Under the pieces are notes generated by a model that was given only the letters and a program-made list of their open reading frames with translations, was not told the DNA's origin and ran no database searches. The position numbers were made by a program, and so were the translations under genes. DNA of 27,427 bases from JBFMFE01 sp040752295 (lineage in GTDB: Bacteria > UBP15 > UBA6099 > JBFMBQ01): contig JBFMFE010000223.1 in NCBI GenBank assembly GCA_040752295.1, positions 1 through 27,427 of the forward strand, written 5' to 3'. Below are positions 15,684 to 23,169 of the stretch, one piece after another (position 1 is the first letter of the stretch; each line of letters begins with the position of its first letter).

Positions 15684-15694
15684 GAAACAAACAA

Positions 15695-16192
15695 TTACCT
15701 GCCCACCTCCCAGACCATATGCGAAAGCTCCGGCAGAATCAATTTTTCAAGCGCCAGCCTTACCGCACCGGTCGAGCCGGGGAGCGAGATTATCACCCTG
15801 CCGCCCGCCGCACCCGCCGTCGCGCGACTCATCATCGCCGCCGAGCCGATTTCGGCGTAGCTCAAAGCCCTGAAAAGCTCACCGAAACCCGGCAGCTCCT
15901 TATCCAGCCGGGACGTCACAACCTCGTACGTGCAGTCCCTGCGCGAAATCCCCGTGCCGCCGTTGAATATCACGGCGTCAACGTTCGAGGGGATACCCTC
16001 AAAAACCCTCTCTATCTCCGTCCTGTCATCCCTCACGACAAGCCGCCCCGCGACGCTGTGCCCTTCACTTTTCAGAGCGTCGCAAATCAGCCTGCCGCTC
16101 TCGTCCGTGTCCGCCGTCCGCGTGTCGCTCACGGTTACGACAAGACACCGGACCGACTTCCTCGACTTTTTTTTATGATCAGCGTGTCCCAT
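15695..16192 (-). CDS. moaB: MoaB/MogA-family molybdopterin biosynthesis protein
   Basis: A 165-residue protein starting at the ATG at 16192; a longer frame from 16360 would add 56 Arg-rich residues and cross a terminator, so it is rejected. SVRCLVVTVSDTRTADTDESG opens the MoCF fold, and the binding loops FNGGTGISRRDCTYEVV and SLPGSTGAVRLALEKL are characteristic. MogA adenylates molybdopterin ahead of Mo insertion. MoaB homologues do the same in some lineages but are inactive in E. coli, so the call is to the family. No other molybdenum cofactor gene is in the window. It lies between sppA and LOG on the minus strand. The first dozen residues are basic and His-rich and precede the conserved fold. 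Confidence 0.88.
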   Translation of the reverse strand: MGHADHKKKSRKSVRCLVVTVSDTRTADTDESGRLICDALKSEGHSVAGRLVVRDDRTEIERVFEGIPSNVDAVIFNGGTGISRRDCTYEVVTSRLDKELPGFGELFRALSYAEIGSAAMMSRATAGAAGGRVIISLPGSTGAVRLALEKLILPELSHMVWEVGR

Positions 16193-16244
16193 CCGCCGCC
16201 GCCGGGCAGCCCGGCTGCGCGCTCTTAGAGCCGCCGTTTCACAT

Positions 16245-16272
16245 AAAAAAACAAAAGCGGCACTCGCCCGCT
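16245..16272 (-). terminator. Intrinsic terminator after sppA
   Basis: Read on the minus strand, AGCGG, a 7-base loop and CCGCT form a GC-rich stem directly followed by TTTTGTTTTTTT. A second stem (CGCCCG/CGGGCG) lies just before it and may compete or extend it. The position, about 36 nt past the sppA stop and 53 nt before the moaB start, suggests that sppA is largely transcribed separately from moaB. Confidence 0.55.
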
Positions 16273-16307
16273 CCCCACCGGGCGGGTCGGCGCGGGCGCC
16301 GCCCCCG

Positions 16308-17192
16308 TCAAAGCGCGTAGTAGCCGGGGAAACGCAGCGTCTCCGCGACCGCGCGCGCAAGCTCGGCGCCGGAAGACATGGGCGCTCCGGGCAGCAATCC
16401 GCGCAGAAAAAACATCAGTTCCTCACGGAAATCCTCTATTTCAATCACCATCAGGCTCTTGAAATTCCCCACGATCTCGCACTGCCGCACCGCTTCCTCC
16501 CTGCCCCCGGTTTTGTCAACGAGTCCGATTTTTTTCGCCTCGTCGCCGAGGAAAACCTGCCCCTTGCTTATCCGTTTTACCTTCGACACGTCCATGCCCC
16601 GGTTCCGGGCAATCTCGTTCACGAACGTCTCGTGCAGACTGCGCAGATGCTCGTTTATCATCCCGCGTTCCTTTTCGGTGGTCTTCCTGAACGGTATCCC
16701 CATGTCCTTGTACTGCCCCGATTTGAACCCTTCGTACCTTACCCCGTATCTCTTCATGAGTTCCGATATTTCGAGATGGTGGGAGAGCACTCCAATCGAA
16801 CCCACCGTGGAGCACGGGTCGGCGACTATCCGTTTGCACGCGCTTGCGATCCAGTACGCGCCGGAAGCCCCAAGGTCGCGCACCCACGCCACCGTCGCCA
16901 TCTTCGCCGCTTTTATCGCGTCCGCAATCTCGCGGCACGACACCACCGCGCCGCCGGGACTGTTTATCTCGACGATCAGTCCCCTGAGCCCGCGCGACTT
17001 CGCCCACATTATCTTCTGTATAACCCTGTCCGGATGCGTCCCCCTTATATGTGGATATCCTGAAACCGCGGGCATGACGGGACCCACAATCCTCACTTTC
17101 CCTATCATCCTGCCCATCACGGGTTTGATCACCCTTCCGCTCATGATCGCCGACAGAACCGGGAGCGCCGGACGTCTCCTTCGCTTTTTCAT
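16308..17192 (-). CDS. sppA: Signal peptide peptidase SppA-like serine protease (family S49)
   Basis: A 294-residue protein, the size of a single-domain SppA. The catalytic nucleophile is S110 in DLGASGAYWIAS and the general base is K162 in SGQYKDMG, the Ser/Lys dyad of S49 proteases. The oxyanion loop INSPGGAVV (77-85) is also typical. SppA cuts leftover signal peptides in the membrane. Unusually, no clear N-terminal transmembrane helix is visible: residues 8-30 are only mildly hydrophobic and interrupted by Arg and Lys. The protein may be peripheral or cytosolic. Its start has AAGGAAG upstream and a promoter-like sequence at 17219-17247. The nitroreductase gene diverges from the same region. 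The active site looks complete, so the protease call is firm although the substrate is open. Confidence 0.92.
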   Translation of the reverse strand: MKKRRRRPALPVLSAIMSGRVIKPVMGRMIGKVRIVGPVMPAVSGYPHIRGTHPDRVIQKIMWAKSRGLRGLIVEINSPGGAVVSCREIADAIKAAKMATVAWVRDLGASGAYWIASACKRIVADPCSTVGSIGVLSHHLEISELMKRYGVRYEGFKSGQYKDMGIPFRKTTEKERGMINEHLRSLHETFVNEIARNRGMDVSKVKRISKGQVFLGDEAKKIGLVDKTGGREEAVRQCEIVGNFKSLMVIEIEDFREELMFFLRGLLPGAPMSSGAELARAVAETLRFPGYYAL

Positions 17193-17218
17193 CTTCCTTC
17201 CCTTTCCTTTCCCAATCT

Positions 17219-17247
17219 ATTGTAAACGATAATCGCCGGTTTGGGAA
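17219..17247 (-). promoter_or_regulatory. Putative sigma-70 promoter for sppA
   Basis: On the minus strand TTCCCA (17242-17247) and TACAAT (17219-17224) are separated by 17 nt. The -10 box matches consensus at five of six positions and the -35 box at four. Transcription would start about 20 nt before the sppA ATG. Confidence 0.5.
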
Positions 17248-17308
17248 AGACGGCGCCGCTGCCGCCGCGCGGCATCTTGAGGCGGTCGCATGAGAACACA
17301 GGCGTCGG

Positions 17309-17338
17309 TTGCCGGGGACGACCGCGGTGAAATATAAT
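17309..17338 (+). promoter_or_regulatory. Putative sigma-70 promoter for the nitroreductase gene
   Basis: TTGCCG (17309-17314) and a perfect TATAAT (17333-17338) are separated by 18 nt. The predicted start is near 17345, some 44 nt before the gene. Together with the sppA promoter it defines a divergent control region. Confidence 0.6.
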
Positions 17339-17388
17339 TCGAAATAACACGGGTCGGAAAAACCATCTGCGGCACGCGGGGGGGGACC

Positions 17389-18060
17389 ATGGAAACGACG
17401 CAGGCTATACATTCGTGGAGGAGCATACGGAAGTACCGCCCAGACCCCGTTCCGGACGACGTTCTCCGAAAAGTGCTCGAAGCCGGCAGGCGGGCGCCAT
17501 CGTGGGAGAACGTCCAGCCCTGGCACTTCATAGTAATCGCGGACGATGCGGTGAAGGAGAAGCTGAGGGAACTCGCGCGAGGACAGAGGCACGTTGCGTC
17601 GGCGCCGGCGGTGATCGCCTGCTGCGGCGACGTGGGCGCGTGGGACAAGAAAAAGAACAGGGCGGCGCTGATGGAGCTGATCGAGGCGGGAGTGATGAAG
17701 GCGACCGAGCAGACGGTGGACAACGTCCTGCTGAAGGACCCGATGTTCTGCGTCGCGGAGAACGGACCCGCCATAATCCTCGCGCGCACCATGGAACAGC
17801 TCGCCATAGCCTATTCGTTCATGGCGATAGAAGCGGTGAATCACGGTCTTGGCATGTGCATGGTGGGGGCGTTCGGAAACGAGGCAACGAGAGGCGGCGA
17901 GGAACTTTACAACGAAGTACGTTCCATTCTGCGCCTCCCCGCGGACCACTACCTCCTCGCTCTTCTCACCGTCGGTTACCCTGCGGAGGAGCCTCCCGCA
18001 AGACCCCGCAAGCCCTTCGATGCCGTCGTGTCCCGCGGCGCTTTCGGAGTGAAGTTTTAG
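17389..18060 (+). CDS. Nitroreductase-family flavoprotein
   Basis: A 223-residue protein. The N-terminus AIHSWRSIRKYRPDPVPDDVL and the following EAGRRAPSWENVQPWHFIVI are the FMN-binding signature of the nitroreductase superfamily. C-terminal MVGAFGNEATRGG and LLALLTVGYPAEEPPARPRKP also fit. Family members are dimeric, FMN-dependent NAD(P)H oxidoreductases for nitroaromatics, quinones or other substrates. A middle insertion (about 83-125) with an acidic/basic helix suggests a distinct subgroup. A G-rich ribosome binding site precedes the ATG, and a perfect TATAAT lies 50 nt upstream. It may be monocistronic, as 88 nt separate it from the glycan cassette. The substrate is unknown. Confidence 0.9.
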   Translation: METTQAIHSWRSIRKYRPDPVPDDVLRKVLEAGRRAPSWENVQPWHFIVIADDAVKEKLRELARGQRHVASAPAVIACCGDVGAWDKKKNRAALMELIEAGVMKATEQTVDNVLLKDPMFCVAENGPAIILARTMEQLAIAYSFMAIEAVNHGLGMCMVGAFGNEATRGGEELYNEVRSILRLPADHYLLALLTVGYPAEEPPARPRKPFDAVVSRGAFGVKF

Positions 18061-18148
18061 CGCCCCCGGAGCGCACGGACCGCGGCGGCGGGAACCCGCC
18101 GGACGGCCTGAAAGCGAGGCTCACGGCGAACGGCGGGAAAAAAGCCCG

Positions 18149-19147
18149 ATGAAAAAATCCACTTTCGATTTCGTCAGAGAAACCGGCAGGGACAAAATCT
18201 GGAAAGCCATAAACAGGGAACTGAGGGACGTACTGGACGAGAAGGGGATGCTCCGAAAAGAGCTTCGCCGATACGTCCGGTGCGCCCTCTGCGACGTGGA
18301 CGATGCCGAGCCGGTTTTCACAAAACAGGGATTCAGGTTCGTCATGTGCCGCCGCTGCGGGCTTATCTATGTCAACCCGCAGAAAAAAACCGGCGAACTT
18401 CAGTACAGGGATGAGGCGCGGAGATCGTACGACCTGTGGGTGGGCATGGTGCTTCAGAGTCGCGCGGAGAGAGAGTACGACGCGAAGAAATTTTCCGGCA
18501 TGTGCCGCGACCTCGAAAGGCTTACCGGGAGCAGGGGCAGGGTTCTGGACATAGGCTGTTCCCTCGGGCACTTTCTGGAGATCGCGCGCAGCCGCGGATG
18601 GGACACGGTGGGGCTCGAGTTCAACCGCAAGGCAGTCAGGCACGCGACACGGGTGCTTGGACTCGACGTTCGCGCGGTTGCCCTCAGCGATGCCGGATTT
18701 AAGCCCGGGTCGTTCGACGCCGTGACGCTGTGGGAAGTCCTCGAGCATGTAAGCGATCCCGGAAAACTTCTTCAAGAATGCGCCAGGTACATCCGCCCCG
18801 GCGGAGTTCTCGGCGTACTCGTTCCGAACCGCAACGCTCTCTCGGCGATGATCATGCACGAGCGCTGCTCGTGTTTCGGGGGAAGGGACCACCTCTGGCA
18901 CTTTTCCCGCGACACTCTCTCTCGTCTCCTCAAAAAGACAGGGTTCACGGAAATCCGCGGCGAGACCAGGACCCAACTCAGTCAGGTGAATGAAATACTG
19001 GGGCATCTCAGCTATCGCGATCCCTACAACTCGCCGCCGGGAAAGCACGATTTCAGGCTTGCGAAGAAAACGAGGGAAAAACTCGAAAGATTCATTTTCG
19101 ATCACCACCTCGGCTACAAACTGCTCATGTACGCCGAAAGGGACTGA
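18149..19147 (+). CDS. Zinc-ribbon SAM-dependent methyltransferase (first of two)
   Basis: A 332-residue protein. Residues 1-40 form a basic helical start. C45/C48 and C67/C70 build a CxxC...CxxC zinc ribbon (CALC, CRRC), followed by GLIYVNPQ, a phrase typical of polysaccharide-cluster methyltransferases. The class I SAM motif VLDIGCSLGHFLEIA begins near 132, with the acidic residue of motif II in GLEFN. DAVTLWEVLEHVSDPG is the usual motif after it. Proteins of this build often methylate sugar nucleotides or glycans in surface-polysaccharide loci. The gap to the next gene is 6 nt, so the two are cotranscribed. It is a distant paralogue, not a copy, of the methyltransferase at 19870. Acceptor and product cannot be told. 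Confidence 0.86.
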   Translation: MKKSTFDFVRETGRDKIWKAINRELRDVLDEKGMLRKELRRYVRCALCDVDDAEPVFTKQGFRFVMCRRCGLIYVNPQKKTGELQYRDEARRSYDLWVGMVLQSRAEREYDAKKFSGMCRDLERLTGSRGRVLDIGCSLGHFLEIARSRGWDTVGLEFNRKAVRHATRVLGLDVRAVALSDAGFKPGSFDAVTLWEVLEHVSDPGKLLQECARYIRPGGVLGVLVPNRNALSAMIMHERCSCFGGRDHLWHFSRDTLSRLLKKTGFTEIRGETRTQLSQVNEILGHLSYRDPYNSPPGKHDFRLAKKTREKLERFIFDHHLGYKLLMYAERD

Positions 19148-19153
19148 ACCACG

Positions 19154-19873
19154 ATGAAAATCCTATGCGTCATCCCCGCGCGCGGAGGAAGCAAGCGCCT
19201 GCCGGGAAAGAACATCATGAAAATACTCGGCAGACCCCTTATCGCCTACCCCATTTCCCAAGCCATCGAATCGGGGGTTTTCGACAGGATAGTCGTTTCC
19301 ACGGACGACGACGCCATAGCCGGGGTCGCCTCCGGCGCGGGCGCCGCGGTAATCCGCCGCCCCCCCGAACTCGCCACGGACGCCGCCGCCATCGAGGACG
19401 CGATCAGGCACGTCGTGCGCGAACTCGAAAAAAACGAGAACTACCGCCCGGACGTCGTGACGCTTCTCCAGGCGAACGTTGTCTACCGCAGACCCGGGCT
19501 TATAAAGGAAACCGTCCGGAAACTCGCGGAAAACGGGCGCTACGATTCCGTCATAACCGTTTACCAGGTGAACCAGAGACCCGAGTGGATGAAGAGGGTC
19601 GAGGGGGATTTGCTTATCCCGAACATGAACTGCGACAGATACCGCCAGCAGGAACTTCCAGCCCTCTATCTTGCGGACGGCGCGGTGGCGGCGATCCGCA
19701 CCGACGTGCTTATGGGGACGGAAGGACTGCGCGGCGTTCACAGGTTCCTCGGCGCGAAGATCGGCTGCGTCGTACAGGACCGCCTGTTCTCCGCCGAAGT
19801 TGACGAACCAGACGACGTCCTCACGGCGGAACTGCTTCTGGAGTTGATAAGGAGAAAGGAGGGGCGGGAATGA
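19154..19873 (+). CDS. Acylneuraminate cytidylyltransferase-like enzyme (CMP-sugar synthetase)
   Basis: A 239-residue nucleotidyltransferase of the NeuA/PseF/LegF group. The CTP-binding loop is IPARGGSKRLPGKNI at 7-21, and GRPLIAYPISQAIESG and IVVSTDDDAIA follow in the usual order. Where sialate synthetases have LQPTSPLR, this protein has LLQANVVYRRPG, so it is a divergent member. The family couples CTP to a nonulosonic acid or related acid sugar to form a CMP-sugar. No NeuB-type synthase is in the window to settle the sugar. It overlaps the next gene by 4 nt (ATGA) and sits between two methyltransferase genes, which supports surface-glycan synthesis. KdsB is less likely by motif. Confidence 0.87.
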   Translation: MKILCVIPARGGSKRLPGKNIMKILGRPLIAYPISQAIESGVFDRIVVSTDDDAIAGVASGAGAAVIRRPPELATDAAAIEDAIRHVVRELEKNENYRPDVVTLLQANVVYRRPGLIKETVRKLAENGRYDSVITVYQVNQRPEWMKRVEGDLLIPNMNCDRYRQQELPALYLADGAVAAIRTDVLMGTEGLRGVHRFLGAKIGCVVQDRLFSAEVDEPDDVLTAELLLELIRRKEGRE

Positions 19874-20847
19874 AAGCGATGACGGGGGGGGTCGTCTGCC
19901 TCGTATGCGCCGGGGAGCGCCTGAAAGCGGTGGACGAACGCGACGGATATACGCTTCTGCGCTGCCGCTCATGCGGTTTCGGCTTCGCCTGGCCCCGCCC
20001 CCGCGCCGAGGAACTTGAGGTAATCTATGACGAGGCGTTCGACGAAAAAAGCGAGGGAGGGATATGGTCCGGCGAACTGACGCGGGAAAACCCGAAGGGG
20101 AAGCGGAGCGGAATGGACACCTTCCGGACCGAGGAACGCGAGTACAGGAGACGGTTCGACCTGATCCGCCGTTTTGTACCCGCGGAGCGCGGCGCGCTTC
20201 TCGACGTGGGATGCGCGGCGGGATTCTTCGTGGACTACGTCCGCCGGCAGGGATGGCGCGCCGACGGGCTTGACGTCTCCGGCTACAACGCGAGGCTCGC
20301 CAGGGAATATTTCGACCTCGATATCATTCAGAAACCCTTCACGAAGTCCGGGATCCCCGAAGAGAGCTACGACGCCGTGATCATGCGGTTCATACTCGAA
20401 CACTCGCTCGATCCCTTCGGAGACGCCGCCGAAGCGCACCGCGTGCTGAAGCCCGGCGGCATACTTTTCGTCCACATACCCAACGAATTCAATTTCCTGC
20501 AGACGGTGGCGACGAGACTGGTCGTGAAGGAGCGATGGTGGTTCGCGGTTCCGCACCATCTGAATTTTTTCACGCCCCGGTCGCTCGAGAAACTCCTCGC
20601 CCGCGCGGGACTGCGCCTCAGGCATCTCACGACGACTTTCCCCGTGGAACTGTTTCTTCTGCTCGGCGTAAACTACGTCAAAAACCCGGAGAGGGGAAAA
20701 GTGGTGGGCAAAACGGTCTCGTTCATAGACCGGTTGAGCGAGGATTACCCGTTCGTCGAGTCCGCCGTGGAAAAATTCTACCGCCGCCTTCTGAACAGAT
20801 ACGGCGTCGGCCGCACTATATTAGCCGTCGCGAAAAAGACGAGATGA
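19870..20847 (+). CDS. Zinc-ribbon SAM-dependent methyltransferase (second of two)
   Basis: A 325-residue protein with C10/C13 and C32/C35 as a zinc ribbon at the very N-terminus (CLVC, CRSC), then GFGFAWPRP. The SAM-binding motif LLDVGCAAGFFVDYV starts at 110, LDVSGYNARLA is motif II, and ILEHSLDPFGDAAEAHRVLKPGG is the post-SAM region. The C-terminal half includes VPHHLNFFTPRSLEKLLARAG, a phrase common in polysaccharide-associated methyltransferases. The start forms an ATGA overlap with the cytidylyltransferase gene; an ATG at 19879 is also possible. The 6-nt gap to the ATP-grasp gene indicates cotranscription. It and the 18149 gene share architecture but little contiguous identity, so they probably act at different positions or on different sugars. 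Confidence 0.86.
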   Translation: MKAMTGGVVCLVCAGERLKAVDERDGYTLLRCRSCGFGFAWPRPRAEELEVIYDEAFDEKSEGGIWSGELTRENPKGKRSGMDTFRTEEREYRRRFDLIRRFVPAERGALLDVGCAAGFFVDYVRRQGWRADGLDVSGYNARLAREYFDLDIIQKPFTKSGIPEESYDAVIMRFILEHSLDPFGDAAEAHRVLKPGGILFVHIPNEFNFLQTVATRLVVKERWWFAVPHHLNFFTPRSLEKLLARAGLRLRHLTTTFPVELFLLLGVNYVKNPERGKVVGKTVSFIDRLSEDYPFVESAVEKFYRRLLNRYGVGRTILAVAKKTR

Positions 20848-20853
20848 CGCAGG

Positions 20854-21849
20854 ATGGGGACGAAAAGGCGGGCGATCCTGTTCACGACTTCCGGGCGCTC
20901 GGCGCCGCTCATAAAGCTGTTCCGCAAAAGACTCAATCCCCGCGGCTACAGGATACTCGCCGCCGACGCGTCGCCCCTCGCCCCCTCACTGCACGTCGCC
21001 GACAGGGGGTTCGTCGTGCCGGGGATAAACGACGCCGGATACTGCGACGAAATCCTCAATATATGCTTCAGAAACAACGTGGAGGCGGTCGTTCCTCTCA
21101 ACGAAGCGGACCAGGCTGCGCTGTTGAAACGTCGGAGCGCCTTCCCGGCGTTCACGACGGTCCTCGCGTCGGACGTCGAAACCATCGAAACATGCGACGA
21201 CAAAATCAGGTTTTTCGAGGCGCTGCGCGGAACCGGATTAAACCTGCCGGCTACGGGCACGGGCGACTCCCCTCCGCCGTTCAGATCAAAGTGGATCGTA
21301 AAACCCCGCGCCGGCGGCGGCGCGAGCCGAAACATAATTCTGCTTCACTCGCCCGACGAACTGTGGAAGCGACACAGGACGCCCGGCTTCGTGGTTCAAG
21401 ATTTCGTGGAGGGAACGGAGTACACCGTGGACACCTTCAGCGACCTCGACGGAAACCCGGTCATCGCCGTCCCGCGGGAACGGATTTCCGTCCGCCACGG
21501 ACAGTCCGACAAAGGGCGAACGCTTCACGACGAGACCCTGTCGCGTCTCGCCATGCTCACGGTGCGCACGCTCCGCATCGTGGGTCCCGCCAACACGCAG
21601 TTCATATGTTCCCCCGACGGCGCCTGCCATCTGATAGAGACCAACCCGCGTTTTTCCGGGGGAATCGCCCTCACCGCAGCCTCTCTGCCCGACCTTCCCG
21701 ACGTGCTGCTGCGCGTCGTCCAAAGGCGGGAAATCCCAGGGGAACTTACCCGGTTCAGGGAAATCCTGATGGTGCGGCACGACTCGGAAATATGGCTGAA
21801 GGAGCAGGATGGGAAACTTGCCCCCTTCGATCCGGGCAGTGGTGTTTGA
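20854..21849 (+). CDS. ATP-grasp ligase
   Basis: A 331-residue protein of the carbamoyl-phosphate-synthase-like ATP-grasp type. An N-terminal pre-ATP-grasp domain (about 1-110) is followed by the ATP-binding part: KWIVKPRAGGGASRNI holds the lysine and Gly-rich loop, VVQDFVEGTEYTVDTF the adenine-contact strand, and LIETNPRFSGG the metal-binding Glu and Asn. ATP-grasp enzymes join a carboxylate, activated as acyl phosphate, to an amine or similar nucleophile. In polysaccharide loci such genes pair with HAD phosphatase genes and are thought to decorate sugars with amino acids or related groups. It overlaps the next gene by 41 nt. The substrate is unknown. Confidence 0.85.
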   Translation: MGTKRRAILFTTSGRSAPLIKLFRKRLNPRGYRILAADASPLAPSLHVADRGFVVPGINDAGYCDEILNICFRNNVEAVVPLNEADQAALLKRRSAFPAFTTVLASDVETIETCDDKIRFFEALRGTGLNLPATGTGDSPPPFRSKWIVKPRAGGGASRNIILLHSPDELWKRHRTPGFVVQDFVEGTEYTVDTFSDLDGNPVIAVPRERISVRHGQSDKGRTLHDETLSRLAMLTVRTLRIVGPANTQFICSPDGACHLIETNPRFSGGIALTAASLPDLPDVLLRVVQRREIPGELTRFREILMVRHDSEIWLKEQDGKLAPFDPGSGV

Positions 21850-22480
21850 TCTCGACGACACGCTGTACGAGGAAATGGAGTTCGTGCGGGGCGGCATGAG
21901 CGCCGCCGCCGCGTTCGCAGCTTCCCTCGGAACGGGCGACGCGAAATCAAACTACTCCCGCCTCATGCGCATACTCGCGCGCGACGGCAGAGGGAAGGTC
22001 TTCGACGTTTTCCTCCGCGGCACGCCCCATGACGACCCCGAAACCGTGCGCCGCATGGTGCGCGCGTACAGGGAGCACCCGCCGCGGATACGACCCTGCC
22101 CCGACGCGATTCCCGCACTCGAGTCCATCCGCTCAAGGGGAATGCTCACGGGCTTGATCACAGACGGAAACGCCGCAGTACAACGCTCCAAAGTCGCCGC
22201 GTTGAATATCGAAAGGCTCTTCGACCGGATCATCTACACCGATGAACTCGGGGAGGGACTGTCAAAGCCCGATCCCGCGCCGTTCGTCGAGATGTCGGGG
22301 CGCCTCGGACTCGACCCCCGGCGAATCGCCTACGTCGGGGACAATCCGGAAAAGGATTTCACCGGGGCGAAGAAAATCGGCTGGCACACCGTGCGCGTCC
22401 TCCGGGGTCCGCACGCTTCCGCCGCTCCGCCGCCGGAACTCGATGCCCACGAGAGGATCGAGTCGCTCACCGAAATATAA
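21809..22480 (+). CDS. HAD-superfamily phosphatase
   Basis: A 223-residue haloacid dehalogenase of the HAD-IA type. Motif I VVFDLDDTLYEE gives nucleophile D14 and acid D16; motif II is in GLITDGN; motif III includes KPDPAPF; motif IV is YVGDNPEKDF. A helical cap lies at about 20-95. Relatives include sugar-phosphate phosphatases such as N-acylneuraminate-9-phosphatase and YjjG. The ATG has AAGGAGCAGG immediately upstream, so its 41-nt overlap with the ATP-grasp gene looks genuine and implies translational coupling. With a CMP-acid-sugar synthetase in the same run, removal of a sugar phosphate before activation is a reasonable guess, but the substrate is not proven. Confidence 0.9.
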   Translation: MGNLPPSIRAVVFDLDDTLYEEMEFVRGGMSAAAAFAASLGTGDAKSNYSRLMRILARDGRGKVFDVFLRGTPHDDPETVRRMVRAYREHPPRIRPCPDAIPALESIRSRGMLTGLITDGNAAVQRSKVAALNIERLFDRIIYTDELGEGLSKPDPAPFVEMSGRLGLDPRRIAYVGDNPEKDFTGAKKIGWHTVRVLRGPHASAAPPPELDAHERIESLTEI

Positions 22481-22500
22481 TCAACCCGCGCCGTCCAACA

Positions 22501-22579
22501 CCGCGGCGGAGGAAACCGCGGCAGTCGGAGTCAAACAACCGCGCGCCGCTTTTCCCTCTCCGATACGCCGGTTTACCGG
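22501..22579. other. Convergent intergenic region with two GC hairpins
   Basis: Between the HAD stop and the nuoI stop, CCGCGG at 22501-22506 and 22516-22521 can form a stem, and CCGG at 22568-22571 and 22576-22579 a second one overlapping the nuoI stop. Either could end transcription from its side, but no strong U-tract follows, so I do not call a terminator. Confidence 0.3.
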
Positions 22580-23169
22580 GGTTTCAGTTTTTCGATGTCC
22601 GCGAGTTTCCGCAGCGCGGGGCTGAATTTTTCTTTGCCGCCGGGACCAATCAGAATTTCCTTGCCCGATGCCCGGCTTGCGTCGTAGTAGGGTCTGAAAC
22701 CGACGTCGCCGGGTTCCAGTTTCCCAAGCTCATCGCGCGTCATCAGCCGTTCGAGGTTGTATACCTGCTCGCGCACGTCCGTCATTCCAAGTTCCGACCT
22801 CTTGCTCATTATCAACGCTTCGCACGGACAGGCTTCCACGCAGAATCCGCAGAATATGCACCTGAGCATGTCAATCTTGAACTCAACGGGCGCTTTTTCC
22901 ACGGCGGGATCATCAACCTCGCCCGCGGTTATTTCAATGCATTCCGCGGGACACGCCGTCTGGCACATGTAGCACGAGGTGCAGTTGGGACTCCCGTCCG
23001 GCTTCCGAGTGTGGATGTGGAGTCCCCGGTAGCGTTCGGAGTACACGCGCCTCTTCTCGGGATAGGAGATCGTGGCGAGGTCGTGCCTGATCAGGTGCCT
23101 CAGGGTCACCCCCATACCCCTGACCGTTTCGATCAGGAATCCGAGGGAGACCGGGTCTTTAATCCTCAT
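22573..23169 (-). CDS. nuoI: NADH-quinone oxidoreductase subunit I (two 4Fe-4S clusters)
   Basis: A 198-residue ferredoxin-type subunit of complex I, the hydrophilic-arm link carrying clusters N6a and N6b towards N2. Cluster ligands are C63, C66, C69, C73 (CTSCYMCQTACP) and C104, C107, C110, C114 (CIFCGFCVEACP). The N-terminal segment with RHLIRHDLATISYPEKRRVY and the following RYRGLHIH is family-typical. The start overlaps the nuoG stop by 4 nt. In most bacteria nuoH lies between nuoG and nuoI; here it is missing. nuoI is the last gene of the operon and faces the HAD gene end to end. A C-terminal stretch of about 70 residues beyond the clusters, with VGFRPYYDASRASGKEIL, is longer than in many NuoI proteins. 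Confidence 0.94.
   Translation of the reverse strand: MRIKDPVSLGFLIETVRGMGVTLRHLIRHDLATISYPEKRRVYSERYRGLHIHTRKPDGSPNCTSCYMCQTACPAECIEITAGEVDDPAVEKAPVEFKIDMLRCIFCGFCVEACPCEALIMSKRSELGMTDVREQVYNLERLMTRDELGKLEPGDVGFRPYYDASRASGKEILIGPGGKEKFSPALRKLADIEKLKPR

Noticed and set aside
16193..16307. Molybdenum-cofactor riboswitch in the moaB leader
   Set aside because: The structured leader is better explained by the sppA terminator with its U-tract, and I could not see the conserved riboswitch core.
16516..17949. 477-residue open frame on the minus strand across sppA and the nitroreductase gene
   Set aside because: It is out of frame with sppA, is His/Arg-rich and lacks motifs. It also crosses the divergent promoter region.
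17966..19108. 380-residue open frame on the minus strand across the nitroreductase end and the first methyltransferase
   Set aside because: It is antisense to two genes with clear motifs and shows no family signature of its own.
20535..21899. 454-residue Arg-rich open frame on the plus strand
   Set aside because: It covers the second methyltransferase and ATP-grasp genes in another frame and is full of Arg, Pro and Gly without any fold-like pattern.
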